Below, piece after piece: positions 7,854 to 18,258 of a stretch of DNA of 64,000 nt; the first letter of the stretch is position 1; the number at the start of each line of letters is the position of its first letter. The position numbers and the translations under genes were made by a program. The notes beneath the pieces were generated by a model. The model saw only the letters and a program-made list of their open reading frames with translations. It did not search any database and was not told the origin of the DNA. Source of the stretch: an uncultured Corynebacterium sp. (lineage in GTDB: Bacteria; Actinomycetota; Actinomycetes; Mycobacteriales; Mycobacteriaceae); the NCBI RefSeq assembly GCF_946222305.1, contig NZ_CAMIHZ010000004.1:1-64000 (forward strand), in the 5' to 3' direction.

Positions 7854-9926
7854 TCACGTGAAATTCGCGACGATCGCCACGATATCTTCGCCGAACTGCT
7901 CGGCTTTGACCGGCCCGATTCCAGCGACCCGCACCAGCTGGTTCAAGTCTGTGGGTTGCTCAGCGACAATGGCTTTGAGTGTCGCGTCGGTGAAAACGAC
8001 GTAGGGTGGCACACCTTTTTGCTTGGCTGTATCCAGACGCCACTGCCTTAATTCAGTGACGAGAACGTGATCATTTTCCGGGGCGTGGACGCCACACCGA
8101 CCGATAATTTTGAACTCTGGCGTGCTCAGGCGAGCCCCGCACACCACGCAAGCATTCTTTGGCGCGCCGGTGACGGCGGGGGCGGAATCCAGCGTGGCGT
8201 CGGTACCAGAAGTCGGGGTGAGGCCATCCAGGAAGCGGGTGCGACGGCGATTCGCGCGGCCGCCCTCCTTGCGGGCCTGGGACCAAGAAAGATGCAGGTG
8301 TTCCCGTGCACGGGTGATGCCGACGTACATGAGGCGGCGTTCTTCCTCGATGGCTTGGTCGGAGCCAGCGCCCTTAAGCGCGAGGTGGAACGGCAAGATG
8401 CCTTCGACGAGCCCGACGAGGAACACCGCATCCCATTCCAGCCCCTTCGCGGAGTGGATGCTGGCCAAGGTGACACCGGCGACCCGCGGAGGATTTTTCG
8501 ATTCGGCCCGTTCGCGCAGTATGAGCATGATGGCGCGTAGCGACAGCTCGGGGTTGTCTTCCACCATTTCGGCGATGAGGTCTGCGAGGGCTCGCAGGGA
8601 GCGCCAGCGTTCGCGTTCCTGGGCACCGCTCGGTTCGTTGGTGGTGAGACCAACGAGGTGCAGCGCGGCGAGAGCTGCATCGTAGACTTCCCCGGGCTGT
8701 GGGTCGAAGCGCTCGGCGGCGCGGAAGAGGGCTTGCATGCCCTCGCCAACTTCGCGGCGCTGGAAAAACCCTTCGCCGTTCTTTACCTGGTAGGGGATGC
8801 CGAGGTCGGTCAGCGCGTTTTCGAACAGGACCGATTGCGCATTGATGCGGTAGAGGATAGCGATCTCGCTGGTGGGCACGCCGGCGGCGATGAGATCCCG
8901 GATGCGTTCGGCGACAGCTTGGGCTTCCGCGGCTTCGTCGGGGTACTCGTAGAACTCGGAATCTGGTCCCTCCGGGCGCTGGCCAACCAGCTGGAGGCGG
9001 GATCCAGCGATGCGTCCCCTGGCTTTCTCGATGACCTTGTTCGCGAGGTCCACGACCTGTGGGGTCGAGCGGTAGTCGCGCTGCAGGCGGACGGTTGTGG
9101 CTTCGGGGAACCTGCGGGTGAAATCCAGCAGGTATTCCGGGGTTGCTCCATTGAAGCTGTAAATGGTCTGGTTAGCATCGCCGACGACTGTGAGGTCATC
9201 GCGATCGCCGAGCCAGGCTTCCAGCACGCGTTGCTGCAACGGCGTGACGTCCTGGTACTCGTCGACGACGAAGGTGCGGTACTGGGAGCGGAATTCTTCG
9301 GCGATGCCCGCGTTGGTTTCCAGCGCCGCGGCCATGTGGAGCAGCAGGTCGTCGAAGTCCAGGAGGAAACGTTCGCCGGAGGTCTTCAGTTGCTCGTAGG
9401 CTTGGAAAATCCGGACGAATTTTTCCGCGTCCACCGGGCAATCGCGGCGATTGACTTCCATGACCTTCGGGTAGTCTTCGGGGACCACGAGGGAGGACTT
9501 CGACCATTCAATCTCGCCCAGCAGATCCGCCAACATGGTCTTGTTGGTATCAACATGTTGACTGCGGGCGGCCCGCGCCACCAGCGGGAATTTGGATTCC
9601 AGGAAAGCCCACTCCACGCCCTCGGCGTAGCGTGGCCAGAAGTAGCGCAGTTGGCGCAGCGCTGCGGCGTGGAAGGTACGGGCTTGGACGCGGGCGACGT
9701 TCATGCGCGCCAAGCGCTCCCGCAATTCGGCTGCAGCGCGGTTGGTGAATGTCACGGCCAGCACGCGGTCGGGGTTGACGTAACCGCCTTCCACAAGGTG
9801 GGCAATGCGGTGGGTAATGGTGCGGGTTTTCCCGGTGCCAGCGCCGGCGATGATGGCCACGGGGCCTCTGGGGGCCGTGGCTGCGCGGAGCTGCTCTGGG
9901 TCCAGCCCTGCGAGGATATCCGTCAC
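7854..9926 (-). CDS. uvrD2: ATP-dependent DNA helicase UvrD2
   Basis: A 690-residue superfamily 1A 3'-5' helicase. Visible motifs are Walker A GAGTGKT, Walker B VDEYQD and the QRDYRST motif. The C-terminus carries an HRDC domain (about 625-690), as in mycobacterial UvrD2. Between helicase and HRDC is a zinc motif C593-x2-C596-x14-C611-x2-H614; mycobacterial UvrD2 is known for a tetracysteine, so the last ligand here is His. It likely acts in repair or replication-fork processing. Its start overlaps the potassium-channel stop by 4 nt. Confidence 0.92.
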   Translation of the reverse strand: MTDILAGLDPEQLRAATAPRGPVAIIAGAGTGKTRTITHRIAHLVEGGYVNPDRVLAVTFTNRAAAELRERLARMNVARVQARTFHAAALRQLRYFWPRYAEGVEWAFLESKFPLVARAARSQHVDTNKTMLADLLGEIEWSKSSLVVPEDYPKVMEVNRRDCPVDAEKFVRIFQAYEQLKTSGERFLLDFDDLLLHMAAALETNAGIAEEFRSQYRTFVVDEYQDVTPLQQRVLEAWLGDRDDLTVVGDANQTIYSFNGATPEYLLDFTRRFPEATTVRLQRDYRSTPQVVDLANKVIEKARGRIAGSRLQLVGQRPEGPDSEFYEYPDEAAEAQAVAERIRDLIAAGVPTSEIAILYRINAQSVLFENALTDLGIPYQVKNGEGFFQRREVGEGMQALFRAAERFDPQPGEVYDAALAALHLVGLTTNEPSGAQERERWRSLRALADLIAEMVEDNPELSLRAIMLILRERAESKNPPRVAGVTLASIHSAKGLEWDAVFLVGLVEGILPFHLALKGAGSDQAIEEERRLMYVGITRAREHLHLSWSQARKEGGRANRRRTRFLDGLTPTSGTDATLDSAPAVTGAPKNACVVCGARLSTPEFKIIGRCGVHAPENDHVLVTELRQWRLDTAKQKGVPPYVVFTDATLKAIVAEQPTDLNQLVRVAGIGPVKAEQFGEDIVAIVANFT

Positions 9927-11002
9927 TGGTGCATTGCCTCCTCTGGGCCGGCGTTGGAGCGGACGAACAGGATGCGGTCACCGGGTTCAATGGTTTCGGC
10001 TTCCACCGAATCAATTCGGTACAGCTCGCCGGAGCGCACAACGCCGAGGACGACATCCTCCAGCACACGTGGGTTGCCACCGACTTCTTCTTCGTGCACG
10101 AGACGCTCCGCGATGGAGAATCCTTCGTCGGGGCTGAGCAGGTCTTCCATCATTTCCGTCACGGATGGTGTGACGGTTGCCAGCCCCATGAGGCGACCGG
10201 CGGTTTCGGAGGAAACGACGACTGAATCAGCACCGGATTGGCGTAACAGGTGGGAATTATCCGCCTCGCGCACACTGGCAACGATCATCGCCGATGGTGC
10301 GAGCTCGCGCACCGAGAGCGTAATGAGCACGGCTGTATCGTCCTGGTTCGGGGCGATGACCACAGCCCGAGCGCGGTTCACGCCGGCGAGTTTCAGCACG
10401 TCGGATCGGGTTCCAGACCCTACAACTGTGACTAGGCCCTTGGCCTCGGCGTTCTCTAACACTTCACGATCGTCATCGATCACCACGATCTGGTTGGGCG
10501 ACACACCGTCGGCCAGCAGCGCGGCGATTGCGGAGCGGCCCTTCGTTCCATAGCCGATCACGATCGTGTGATTACGCACTTTCTTCCTCCATCGTCTGAG
10601 TTGGAACATTCTGCGGGATTCCTCGGTGAGCACGCTCAATGTCGTACCGACGAGGAGGATCAGGAACACCACGCGCATGGGCGTGATAATGATGATGTTG
10701 ACGAGACGCGCCTGTTGGGTGACAGGTGTGACATCGCCGTAGCCAGTAGTCGACAGCGAGACCGCGGCGTAGTACAACGCATCAATAAACGTCTTGATGT
10801 CGTTGTATCCGTCACGATCGGCGTAAGCCACCAACGCATTAACCAGCAGCAGGATAAGCGCATATCCCATACGCCTGATGATGAGCAGCCACGGGGATTG
10901 CACCACTGGGCTGGGGATGCGCAGGATGTTGAGCAAAGAGTGCGCCGGAAGCTCATCGACTTCCGTACCCGTTCTAAAACGGTCGCGCATGCCGTCACTC
11001 AT
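9923..11002 (-). CDS. Potassium channel with RCK (TrkA-N) domain
   Basis: A 359-residue MthK-like channel. Two membrane helices flank the selectivity filter TTGYGD (about residues 91-96). An RCK Rossmann domain begins GYGTKGRSA (about 150), and a C-terminal TrkA-C-like region follows. It should form a tetrameric gated K+ channel in the cytoplasmic membrane. The start codon overlaps the stop of a small upstream ORF (11002-11070) as TGATG, and its own stop overlaps uvrD2, so translation of all three may be coupled. Confidence 0.9.
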   Translation of the reverse strand: MSDGMRDRFRTGTEVDELPAHSLLNILRIPSPVVQSPWLLIIRRMGYALILLLVNALVAYADRDGYNDIKTFIDALYYAAVSLSTTGYGDVTPVTQQARLVNIIIITPMRVVFLILLVGTTLSVLTEESRRMFQLRRWRKKVRNHTIVIGYGTKGRSAIAALLADGVSPNQIVVIDDDREVLENAEAKGLVTVVGSGTRSDVLKLAGVNRARAVVIAPNQDDTAVLITLSVRELAPSAMIVASVREADNSHLLRQSGADSVVVSSETAGRLMGLATVTPSVTEMMEDLLSPDEGFSIAERLVHEEEVGGNPRVLEDVVLGVVRSGELYRIDSVEAETIEPGDRILFVRSNAGPEEAMHQ

Positions 11003-11070
11003 CAGGCGCCCTCACTATCGTTCATATCCATTGCGTTCACATTCGTTGGGTTCGCGTTCGAAGCGTTCAT
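11002..11070 (-). CDS. Possible 22-codon Asn-rich leader peptide
   Basis: Between adnB and the channel gene, an ATG at 11070 opens 22 codons ending in TGA, whose last base is the first base of the channel ATG. The peptide is rich in Asn (starts MNASNANPTN) because the DNA is made of degenerate GAACGC-containing repeats. It could couple translation or be a chance ORF in repeat DNA. There is no strong ribosome site upstream. Confidence 0.35.
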   Translation of the reverse strand: MNASNANPTNVNAMDMNDSEGA

Positions 11071-11086
11071 CTTCGGTGCGTTGGTG

Positions 11087-14000
11087 TCACTTACTTTCAG
11101 CCAAAAGCTGTTCGATCTCCTGTGCAGAGGGTAGCGTATCGGGCTCCACGGTTTCGTTTGCGTGCACGTAATGGAATGCGGCCCGGACCTCCTCCACGGG
11201 CACTTCCACCCCCAACTGGGCGCTCAACACCTGAGCCCACGCCAAGCGGTACACCGCCAGCTGCATTTTGGCCGCTGTCATTTCCGCGCCCGCGGGCTTC
11301 CTGCCAGTCTTCCAATCGACCACCATCCAGCCCTTGGTGGGGTCATCGGAGAAGTGGAAAACGGCGTCGATCCGACCTTCAAAAATGTGCCCAGCCAAAG
11401 AGACTGAATAGGCACCCTCGATACTCGCGGGAGTACGCGTGGCCCATTCGGATTCGAGGAATCGTTTCTTCAGGTGCTCAAGTGCGGGGTCTTGTAAAGT
11501 CGCATCGGAGGCGCCGGGTAGTTGTTCATCGTCCAGCAGCGTGACCTGGCCGTAATGCTCTTCGACCCAGTTGTGAAACGCCGTGCCTCGCTTGGCGTAT
11601 GGCTTGGGTTCTAGAGGCACAGGGCGCCGACGCCGCCTCGCAAATTCGCCTCGGTCGCGACGCAGGCCCACAGCTTCCGTGGCAGTAAGGCGCACATCGA
11701 GCGGGATCTCGACCTTAGCGGTTCCTTCTGCGCGCAGCTCATCGAGTAGTTGCGTGGTCTCCACGTCCCAGCTTTCCGCGGTAGTGGTCGCAGTCCTCGG
11801 AGTCTGCGTATGCGGTGCAGTTTGCTCCATGTCTGAACCGGAAGTCTTTTGCAAAGCATTCCGGACCAGCTGTGCCCCTTCCCTAGCCCCGGGACGCGCA
11901 GCGAGTAGTGGAGCCTCCGCACGTGGCCAAGGTTCTGCATCCCTGGTTGAAGCCGGATTATTTATCATCTCATCGACAAAAGCCTGGCGAACCTCCTTGA
12001 ACGCTAGTGCGTCGTTGAGCATGAGGTTGCGCTCGCGGTCGCCGGGCTTGGGGTCAGAAGGATCGCCCGGCTCGAACTCCGCCTCTTTACGAAGCGATCC
12101 CAGCGGAGACCACACCGGAACCGTTTCAATGGTGGGAACATCATCCGCAGCTTTCCATTTGCTGGCCGCAGCTTCGTAGAGAGCGTTCCTCAAAAGCACC
12201 ATGCCAACCGATGGATCCTCTAAAGTCTTCCGGCCTTCCCTATAGGCAGAACCGCTGACTAGAAGCTTCTTTTTGGCGCGGGTGATAGCGACGTAAAAGA
12301 CTCGGTCGTCCTCCTTGGCTTCGAAACGGTTGTACTCATTTGCAAAACTCTTGACCATGTTGTTGTGCTGAGACCGCCTCGTGACACCGGTGAGGTCGAA
12401 GATAGGCATGGTGTCGAGCCCCTCGTATTCCTCGGCGTCGCCACGCAGGTGGGAAGGCAATCGTGTTGCATTTTGTGTCCACTTATAACCGCGCGAGCTG
12501 GGCTTTTCCGCATCGGTATAGGTTCCTCGATCAGCGTGTGGGACAGCCACTAGATCCCACTCGAGCCCCTTGGATTTGTGCACGGTGAGGATCTGGACGA
12601 GGTTTTCTTTTTGCATAACCTCGCCGGTTTCCAGACCATCTTCCTTGTCTTTGGCGGCCAACAAATACTCCACAAGGGTGCTGGCGCTGGCACCGGAAAT
12701 CTCACTGAAACCACGCACGATCTCCGCAAAGCGATCCAGATGGCTGGTGCCGATAGAATGCTCGGGTTCGGAATACCACCGAGTGATCACTTCGGTCCGC
12801 ACACCCAGCATGCGTTCGATATCTGCCACGAGATCTGGCAGCGACTTCGACATGCTGTGGCGCCGCAAGAAGCCCAGTTCCGCCGATAGTTTTTCCAATC
12901 GAGCCGCACCTTCTGCGGACATACCAAACGTCGTGGCATCGCCGAGGTCTGCAAGTGCATCGCCCAAACCAACGGTGCCGGCGACAGGGTCTTCCAACAC
13001 ACCTTGCAGTTCTTCACGCAGGGTTTGCCCAGGCTTGTACTCGCGGGTGACCCTACCGGTGCCCCTGCCGAAGGTCTGGGCTGCAACAGAACCATCCGGT
13101 TCTCCCCCTGAACCATGCGGATCCCCCGCGCCCTCCGGCCCCTTCCCAGCACCATCCAGCCCTACGAAAACATCCTCCAAGGGCTCTAGGCGCTGGTCCG
13201 CCGGGCCTGAAGTGTGTTCAGTTTCCACCTGCGCTCGGTTCAATTGCTTGGCACGGTCCGAAAGCGTTTTGATATCTGACGCGCCCAACGCCCACCTGCT
13301 AGAAGTAATCAAACGAAGCACCGCTTCGTCATCACTAGGATCGACCAGAACACGCAATGTGGAGAACACTTGCTCAACTTCCGGCAGTTCCAATAAGCCC
13401 GGTCCAGCAGACATCTCTGCCGGCACGCCTAACTCCGTAAGAGCCTCGTAGACCGGTATTGCGTCCGCGTTCCGGCGTACCAATACAGCTGCGGAAAACG
13501 GTTTCTTTTGATCAGACTTCAACCAAGATTCCCAATGTTCCGCCACGTGCTCGGCGAGCCACTCAATTTCCTGGTCCTTGTCATCGTGGAAGGCCACACG
13601 CACAGTGCCTTGTTCTGATCCCTCTCGGGAATCCAGTGCGGATACCAATGGCCGGTCTTCCATGGACCACCGCGAAACGACATTAGCTAGTTTCAACACG
13701 AGGGAAGGGTTTCGCCAAGACGTCGTCAGCTCAAGCTTCTCGGCCGGAGCAAAGTCCGTACGGAACTTCTCCAGGTTGGACGCAGTAGCACCGCGGAACA
13801 TGTAGATCGACTGCATCGGGTCGCCAACGGCAGTGACTGCCAAGCCTGGATCCTTGCCTTCGCCAAACAGCGAACGCAACAGCACGCGCTGTGCTTGGCC
13901 GGTGTCCTGGTACTCATCCAGCATCACTACACGGAAGCGCTGCCGTTGCTCCTCACCCACGCGCGGATGTTTGGTCACCAATTCTGCGGCAATGGACATC

Positions 14001-14830
14001 TGCTGGTCGAAGGTCATCAAGTCGCGTTTCCGAAGTGTTTGGCGATAGTTCCTTACCAGTCCCAGTAGCTCGACTCGAAGCTCCTGCGCATCAACGAATT
14101 CCTTGTTCTTGTCACTGAGATAATCGGGCTCTTTCTTCTTCGTCGATTCCAGCTCCATGAGGTCCCGAATCGCCAGCTTCGATTCCGCCTCCACTGTGTC
14201 CAGATCAACTAGGTGGCTCTGTGCCTCGTTCGACAGCGCTTGAACATTGGAAATCACAGTGTTTACCTTCTTATCGGTTGTCAGCGTTCCACCGTAATTC
14301 GTCACAACCTCATGGGCGATGAGCCACTGCTCCGCATCGCCGATGATCCGCCCAGCAGGCTCCATCGGAACGAGCAATCCGTATTCGCGCACAATCGTTC
14401 CGGCGTAGGAATCATAAGTCGCGATCGTTGGCGCCACATTCTTTAACCATTCATGCCGGGGATCGTCAGCGCTCAGCGCCGCTGCGTACATCGGGGAGTT
14501 CGCCAGCGTTTCCAACCGGCTACGCACGCGCTGGGCCAATTCGCTGGCGGCCTTGCGCGTGAATGTCAGGCCGAGTACTTGTTCTGGGCGAACGTAACCA
14601 TTGGCCACCAGCCACACCACGCGGGCAGCCATAGTCTCGGTCTTTCCCGCACCTGCACCGGCGACGACGAGATACGCGCCCGAGGGTTTCGCCCCGATGA
14701 CCTTCGCTTGCTGGTCCGTAGGGTTCGGATACTTGCGCAGGGATTCCTCGGATTGATCCAGGCCCATGCCATCGCGAATGAAGGAGGCAATGTCCTCCGG
14801 AGTAAAAATGGTGCGGTTTGTATCCAACAT
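11087..14830 (-). CDS. adnB: DNA end-resection helicase-nuclease subunit AdnB
   Basis: A 1247-residue UvrD-like motor fused to a C-terminal RecB-type nuclease. Walker A is GAGAGKT (about residues 58-64), motif II is MLDEYQD, and the nuclease motif is VVDWKTGRKP with a downstream QLAVY. With AdnA it forms the heterodimer that resects double-strand breaks in mycolata. In mycobacteria AdnB carries the main translocating motor. Its ATG directly follows the adnA TAA with no gap, a layout suited to stoichiometric synthesis. A Gly/Pro/Asp-rich insert near residues 560-600 looks like a variable loop. Confidence 0.92.
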   Translation of the reverse strand: MLDTNRTIFTPEDIASFIRDGMGLDQSEESLRKYPNPTDQQAKVIGAKPSGAYLVVAGAGAGKTETMAARVVWLVANGYVRPEQVLGLTFTRKAASELAQRVRSRLETLANSPMYAAALSADDPRHEWLKNVAPTIATYDSYAGTIVREYGLLVPMEPAGRIIGDAEQWLIAHEVVTNYGGTLTTDKKVNTVISNVQALSNEAQSHLVDLDTVEAESKLAIRDLMELESTKKKEPDYLSDKNKEFVDAQELRVELLGLVRNYRQTLRKRDLMTFDQQMSIAAELVTKHPRVGEEQRQRFRVVMLDEYQDTGQAQRVLLRSLFGEGKDPGLAVTAVGDPMQSIYMFRGATASNLEKFRTDFAPAEKLELTTSWRNPSLVLKLANVVSRWSMEDRPLVSALDSREGSEQGTVRVAFHDDKDQEIEWLAEHVAEHWESWLKSDQKKPFSAAVLVRRNADAIPVYEALTELGVPAEMSAGPGLLELPEVEQVFSTLRVLVDPSDDEAVLRLITSSRWALGASDIKTLSDRAKQLNRAQVETEHTSGPADQRLEPLEDVFVGLDGAGKGPEGAGDPHGSGGEPDGSVAAQTFGRGTGRVTREYKPGQTLREELQGVLEDPVAGTVGLGDALADLGDATTFGMSAEGAARLEKLSAELGFLRRHSMSKSLPDLVADIERMLGVRTEVITRWYSEPEHSIGTSHLDRFAEIVRGFSEISGASASTLVEYLLAAKDKEDGLETGEVMQKENLVQILTVHKSKGLEWDLVAVPHADRGTYTDAEKPSSRGYKWTQNATRLPSHLRGDAEEYEGLDTMPIFDLTGVTRRSQHNNMVKSFANEYNRFEAKEDDRVFYVAITRAKKKLLVSGSAYREGRKTLEDPSVGMVLLRNALYEAAASKWKAADDVPTIETVPVWSPLGSLRKEAEFEPGDPSDPKPGDRERNLMLNDALAFKEVRQAFVDEMINNPASTRDAEPWPRAEAPLLAARPGAREGAQLVRNALQKTSGSDMEQTAPHTQTPRTATTTAESWDVETTQLLDELRAEGTAKVEIPLDVRLTATEAVGLRRDRGEFARRRRRPVPLEPKPYAKRGTAFHNWVEEHYGQVTLLDDEQLPGASDATLQDPALEHLKKRFLESEWATRTPASIEGAYSVSLAGHIFEGRIDAVFHFSDDPTKGWMVVDWKTGRKPAGAEMTAAKMQLAVYRLAWAQVLSAQLGVEVPVEEVRAAFHYVHANETVEPDTLPSAQEIEQLLAESK

Positions 14831-17800
14831 TTAGATCACCCTCTCGGTGGAGTTAAAAGCAGGGCACAGGAATTGGTAATTGCATTTGTCACAGTGGCTA
14901 CCGGGGGTGGGTTTCAACCGCGGGCCGTTGGAGCGCTCTGCTATCTGCAGCGCACGATTGCGGAACTGCTCCATTATTTCGCCGTTATCCTCAGCGCTTA
15001 ATTGCTCGCGGATGGCCATGGTGCTGTGCTTCACGCCGGGATAGACCAGTTTGGCTCCCAGCGGGCTCCACTTAGCCCGATCCGAACCTGCCGCGGGGTC
15101 GTGGGACTGAGCTTGCAGAAGATATTGGTACGCCCGCAACTGTGGCGATTCCTTGGCCTCGTCGTGCTTGAGAGCATTTTTTGAGGATTTGAAATCAATC
15201 ACCCACGTGCCCAACGCGCCCGCCTCAGAATCCAATGTGCGGGCCTGGGTAATCAGCAAATCAGCTCGCCCAGACAACACCACTTCGATCCCCTCGGCAG
15301 TGCTTCCAATGGTCGTACGCAGGATCTGCTCTGCGACTGCTCCCTCGCCACGCTGCGGATCCAGGCCATCCAATTGGCCCCGCACCCACGCATGCAAACG
15401 CTGAATACCTTCGTTCCACTGCTTGACCAGGGCCTCCGTCCGCCACCCGGCAATGGTGGATACCTCCGGAATCACCACATTCACGATCCGCAGTGCATCT
15501 TCCAAGCTCAAACCGTGCACGAAGCCCTCCGCAATCGCATGCACCATCTCACCCACTCGCATGGCCTCGGTGCGTTCTTGCTCGCCCCTATTGCGATCCA
15601 GGAACGCACGCAGCACGCATTCATCCATACGCTCCAGCTGCGAAGGACTCAACCGAATCTGCTCAGGGTTAATCACTCTGTCCGTCGAGACTTCTGCCAT
15701 GCCCCACCATTCGTCGGGGTGTGCACCGAATACACCGTGTTCAGCCAGCCGCGCCAAATTACGCGCCGCCACCACCCGCTCATGGTGCGGGCGCTCGCTG
15801 TCGGTCACCGCATCCCGCAGTTCGGCCACCATTGGCTCCACGGCTAGAACGCGCGGTAGCTCGGCGGCTTCGATCACTGTCACCTCGGGTTGGGAAGCTT
15901 GTTTTTCCGACGCCCCCACGCCCCGAATTTCCGAAATGAACCGCGAGGGCTCCAATCCCTCCTCGCCCACGCTGTTCACGGTCGTTACCACGGTAGCGCC
16001 GCGCGACCTGGAAATCGCCAGCAGGAACAGACGGCGTTCCTCCGCGATCGTCGCAGCCACGCGACTCGCCGTGATCTCCACCAGCGACGGCAGCTCTCCG
16101 GCAGCGCCGACATTGTTATCAAGCAAGTCAACTAGGTCGAGCTGGCTGAACAGTCCTCCCACGGTGGGGGTCGTGGTCGGCCAAGTTTCTTCCTGGACTC
16201 CCGCAACAACCACGAATTCCCACTCGCGGCCCGCGGCAGCGTGTGCTGGCAAAATCTCCACGGCATTGGGCTGTACACCGCGGCGATCGCGCCCACCCGT
16301 GGGGAGCTCTTGTGCTCGCACGTCTTCCACGAAGGTCTTCACGCTGGCCCTGGGGTTGCGTTCCACAAAGTCGCCGACCAGGTCGAAGAGGTTCATCACC
16401 GCATCCAAGTCCTGATCGGCCTGCGCACCCACCGTGCCACCCCGCAAGGCGCGGTTTTGCAAAGCGTTGGACAGCTCGGTGGCTTGCCAGATGCGCCACA
16501 GGATCATTTCTGGGCCCGCGTCGTTGCGTTTGGCTTCGCGACCGGCCTGCAGCACACGCATCACGCGATGCAGCACTTCGTTTTCACGCGTTTGGAAGTA
16601 CTCCACCACCCATTCCGGAGCGTTGTCCTCGAAGTTGAGATACCAAGTGAGGTAATCCGCGGCCTGAAAGGGCCGACCATTGGGGTGTTGCTGACGGGCT
16701 TCCTCGTTATCGTCCAGTCGTGCTCGGCGCACACCCTTTGCGACAGCACGTTCCACGCGGCGCACCATCACTGCATCGGCTCCACCAACAATGCTTTCCA
16801 GCAACTGCTTCATCTCTGCCGTTGTCAGCGGCTGATAGGTTGCCTGAACTGCAAGCAGCAACAACTCCACCAGTGGCTGTTCCGCCAACACGATGGATGT
16901 GGAATCCACCTGTACGGGCACGCCGTGGTTCATCAACACGCGGCGCAAGGCCGGGATGTTGCCGTCGGAGCGCACAATGATGGCCATATCCCGATACTCG
17001 ATGCCTCGGGTGTGCGCCCACCGCAAGGCATCAGCCACGGAAAGATTATGGGAAGTTTCCGTGGGCGCGATGACACAGCTCAGGCTGGCATCAGCGGTTC
17101 CGTCCACGGAATCACGCCCCCGGATTGGCATGCGCGCCGGCTGGAAGGGCAGGCGGGTTTGCAGGTGATTGATCGCTAAACAGGCCTGCTCGGTGACGCG
17201 ATGCGAGCGACTCAGAATAATTCGGGCCCCACCGGCTGAATCTGCTTGCTTCGCGTATCTCGTCAGGAATGCCTCGTCCGCCCCACGGAAGTGGAATACG
17301 CACTGATCAGGGTCACCCGCGATGGCCACCCGCTGTGCCCCGGGCATGAAGTATTCCACGAAACGAGCGGCCGCCGGATCCAGATTATGTGCGTCATCAA
17401 CCAGCAATAGCTTCACGGAATTAATCCGCCGCTGCATGGACTCGGTACCGGCGGCAGCTTCCATCACCTCATTAGCCTTGTGCAGAAGCTCCGAGGCGTT
17501 CACATCCACTGATCCCGCCAGGTTGGCAACACCTTGGTATTCCTGCAGGAATTCAGCCGCGGCAGTCCACATGGGGCGGTTGTAGTTCATCCCCAATGCC
17601 TGCAGTTGTTGTGGCCCGACTCCACGTTCGGTGGCGCGCAGCAAAACATCGCGCAATTGACGAGCAAACCCCACGTACCCCACGGCTTCGCGCACATCCT
17701 CGGGCCACGGCCCGGTCTGGGTACGGGCATGCTCCCGCAACAATTCCCGGATTACGATGTCATGTTCCGCACCACTGATCAGTCGCGGTGCAACCTCCCC

Positions 17801-18223
17801 TTGCTCCACCATGTACGCGCGGTAGTACGCAAACGCCCACGAATGGACCGAGCGGACCAGTGCCCCGGTTCCGGCGTAGCCCTCCCCCGTCACCAATGCG
17901 TGAAAGAGCTCGTTTCGAATCCGGGTCGCGGATTCCTTGGAAGGCGTGACGAACATGATGTCGTCCGCCGATCCACCGGCACGGATGTGGGCCAGCGCGG
18001 CGTCAACCAAAAAAGAAGTTTTACCCGTACCCGGCCCACCTAGAACAATAAACGGGTGCGAATAATCCAGCGACGGCGAGTTGTCGATGAACTGCCCAGC
18101 AAGACCGTCGAAAACCCGGTGGTCACCACTAGTTCGGGACTCAGAGGAAACCAGCTTGACCTCGGGGTTTGCGCCCGCACCAATGCGACGGGCAAGTGGG
18201 GATATCTCGTGTGCTTCTGCCAT
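14831..18223 (-). CDS. adnA: DNA end-resection helicase-nuclease subunit AdnA
   Basis: A 1130-residue partner of AdnB. Walker A is GGPGTGKT; motif II reads VDDAHN rather than DExx, so its ATPase looks divergent, which fits the known auxiliary role of the AdnA motor. The C-terminal nuclease has VIDFKSSKN and QLRAYQY. Cysteines C1111-x2-C1114-x5-C1120, plus an upstream Cys in DECVLRAF, resemble an AddB-type Fe-S site. ATG 18223 was preferred over 18253: CATACT lies 7 nt before it, suggesting a leaderless mRNA. Confidence 0.92.
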   Translation of the reverse strand: MAEAHEISPLARRIGAGANPEVKLVSSESRTSGDHRVFDGLAGQFIDNSPSLDYSHPFIVLGGPGTGKTSFLVDAALAHIRAGGSADDIMFVTPSKESATRIRNELFHALVTGEGYAGTGALVRSVHSWAFAYYRAYMVEQGEVAPRLISGAEHDIVIRELLREHARTQTGPWPEDVREAVGYVGFARQLRDVLLRATERGVGPQQLQALGMNYNRPMWTAAAEFLQEYQGVANLAGSVDVNASELLHKANEVMEAAAGTESMQRRINSVKLLLVDDAHNLDPAAARFVEYFMPGAQRVAIAGDPDQCVFHFRGADEAFLTRYAKQADSAGGARIILSRSHRVTEQACLAINHLQTRLPFQPARMPIRGRDSVDGTADASLSCVIAPTETSHNLSVADALRWAHTRGIEYRDMAIIVRSDGNIPALRRVLMNHGVPVQVDSTSIVLAEQPLVELLLLAVQATYQPLTTAEMKQLLESIVGGADAVMVRRVERAVAKGVRRARLDDNEEARQQHPNGRPFQAADYLTWYLNFEDNAPEWVVEYFQTRENEVLHRVMRVLQAGREAKRNDAGPEMILWRIWQATELSNALQNRALRGGTVGAQADQDLDAVMNLFDLVGDFVERNPRASVKTFVEDVRAQELPTGGRDRRGVQPNAVEILPAHAAAGREWEFVVVAGVQEETWPTTTPTVGGLFSQLDLVDLLDNNVGAAGELPSLVEITASRVAATIAEERRLFLLAISRSRGATVVTTVNSVGEEGLEPSRFISEIRGVGASEKQASQPEVTVIEAAELPRVLAVEPMVAELRDAVTDSERPHHERVVAARNLARLAEHGVFGAHPDEWWGMAEVSTDRVINPEQIRLSPSQLERMDECVLRAFLDRNRGEQERTEAMRVGEMVHAIAEGFVHGLSLEDALRIVNVVIPEVSTIAGWRTEALVKQWNEGIQRLHAWVRGQLDGLDPQRGEGAVAEQILRTTIGSTAEGIEVVLSGRADLLITQARTLDSEAGALGTWVIDFKSSKNALKHDEAKESPQLRAYQYLLQAQSHDPAAGSDRAKWSPLGAKLVYPGVKHSTMAIREQLSAEDNGEIMEQFRNRALQIAERSNGPRLKPTPGSHCDKCNYQFLCPAFNSTERVI

Positions 18224-18258
18224 GCTCCCCAGTATGGCAGCCAGCCGCGACACCCGCG

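Noticed and set aside
8658..10553. 631-aa plus-strand ORF opposite uvrD2 and the channel
   Set aside because: It spans two well-supported minus-strand genes and has no domain signature; long antisense ORFs are expected in GC-rich DNA.
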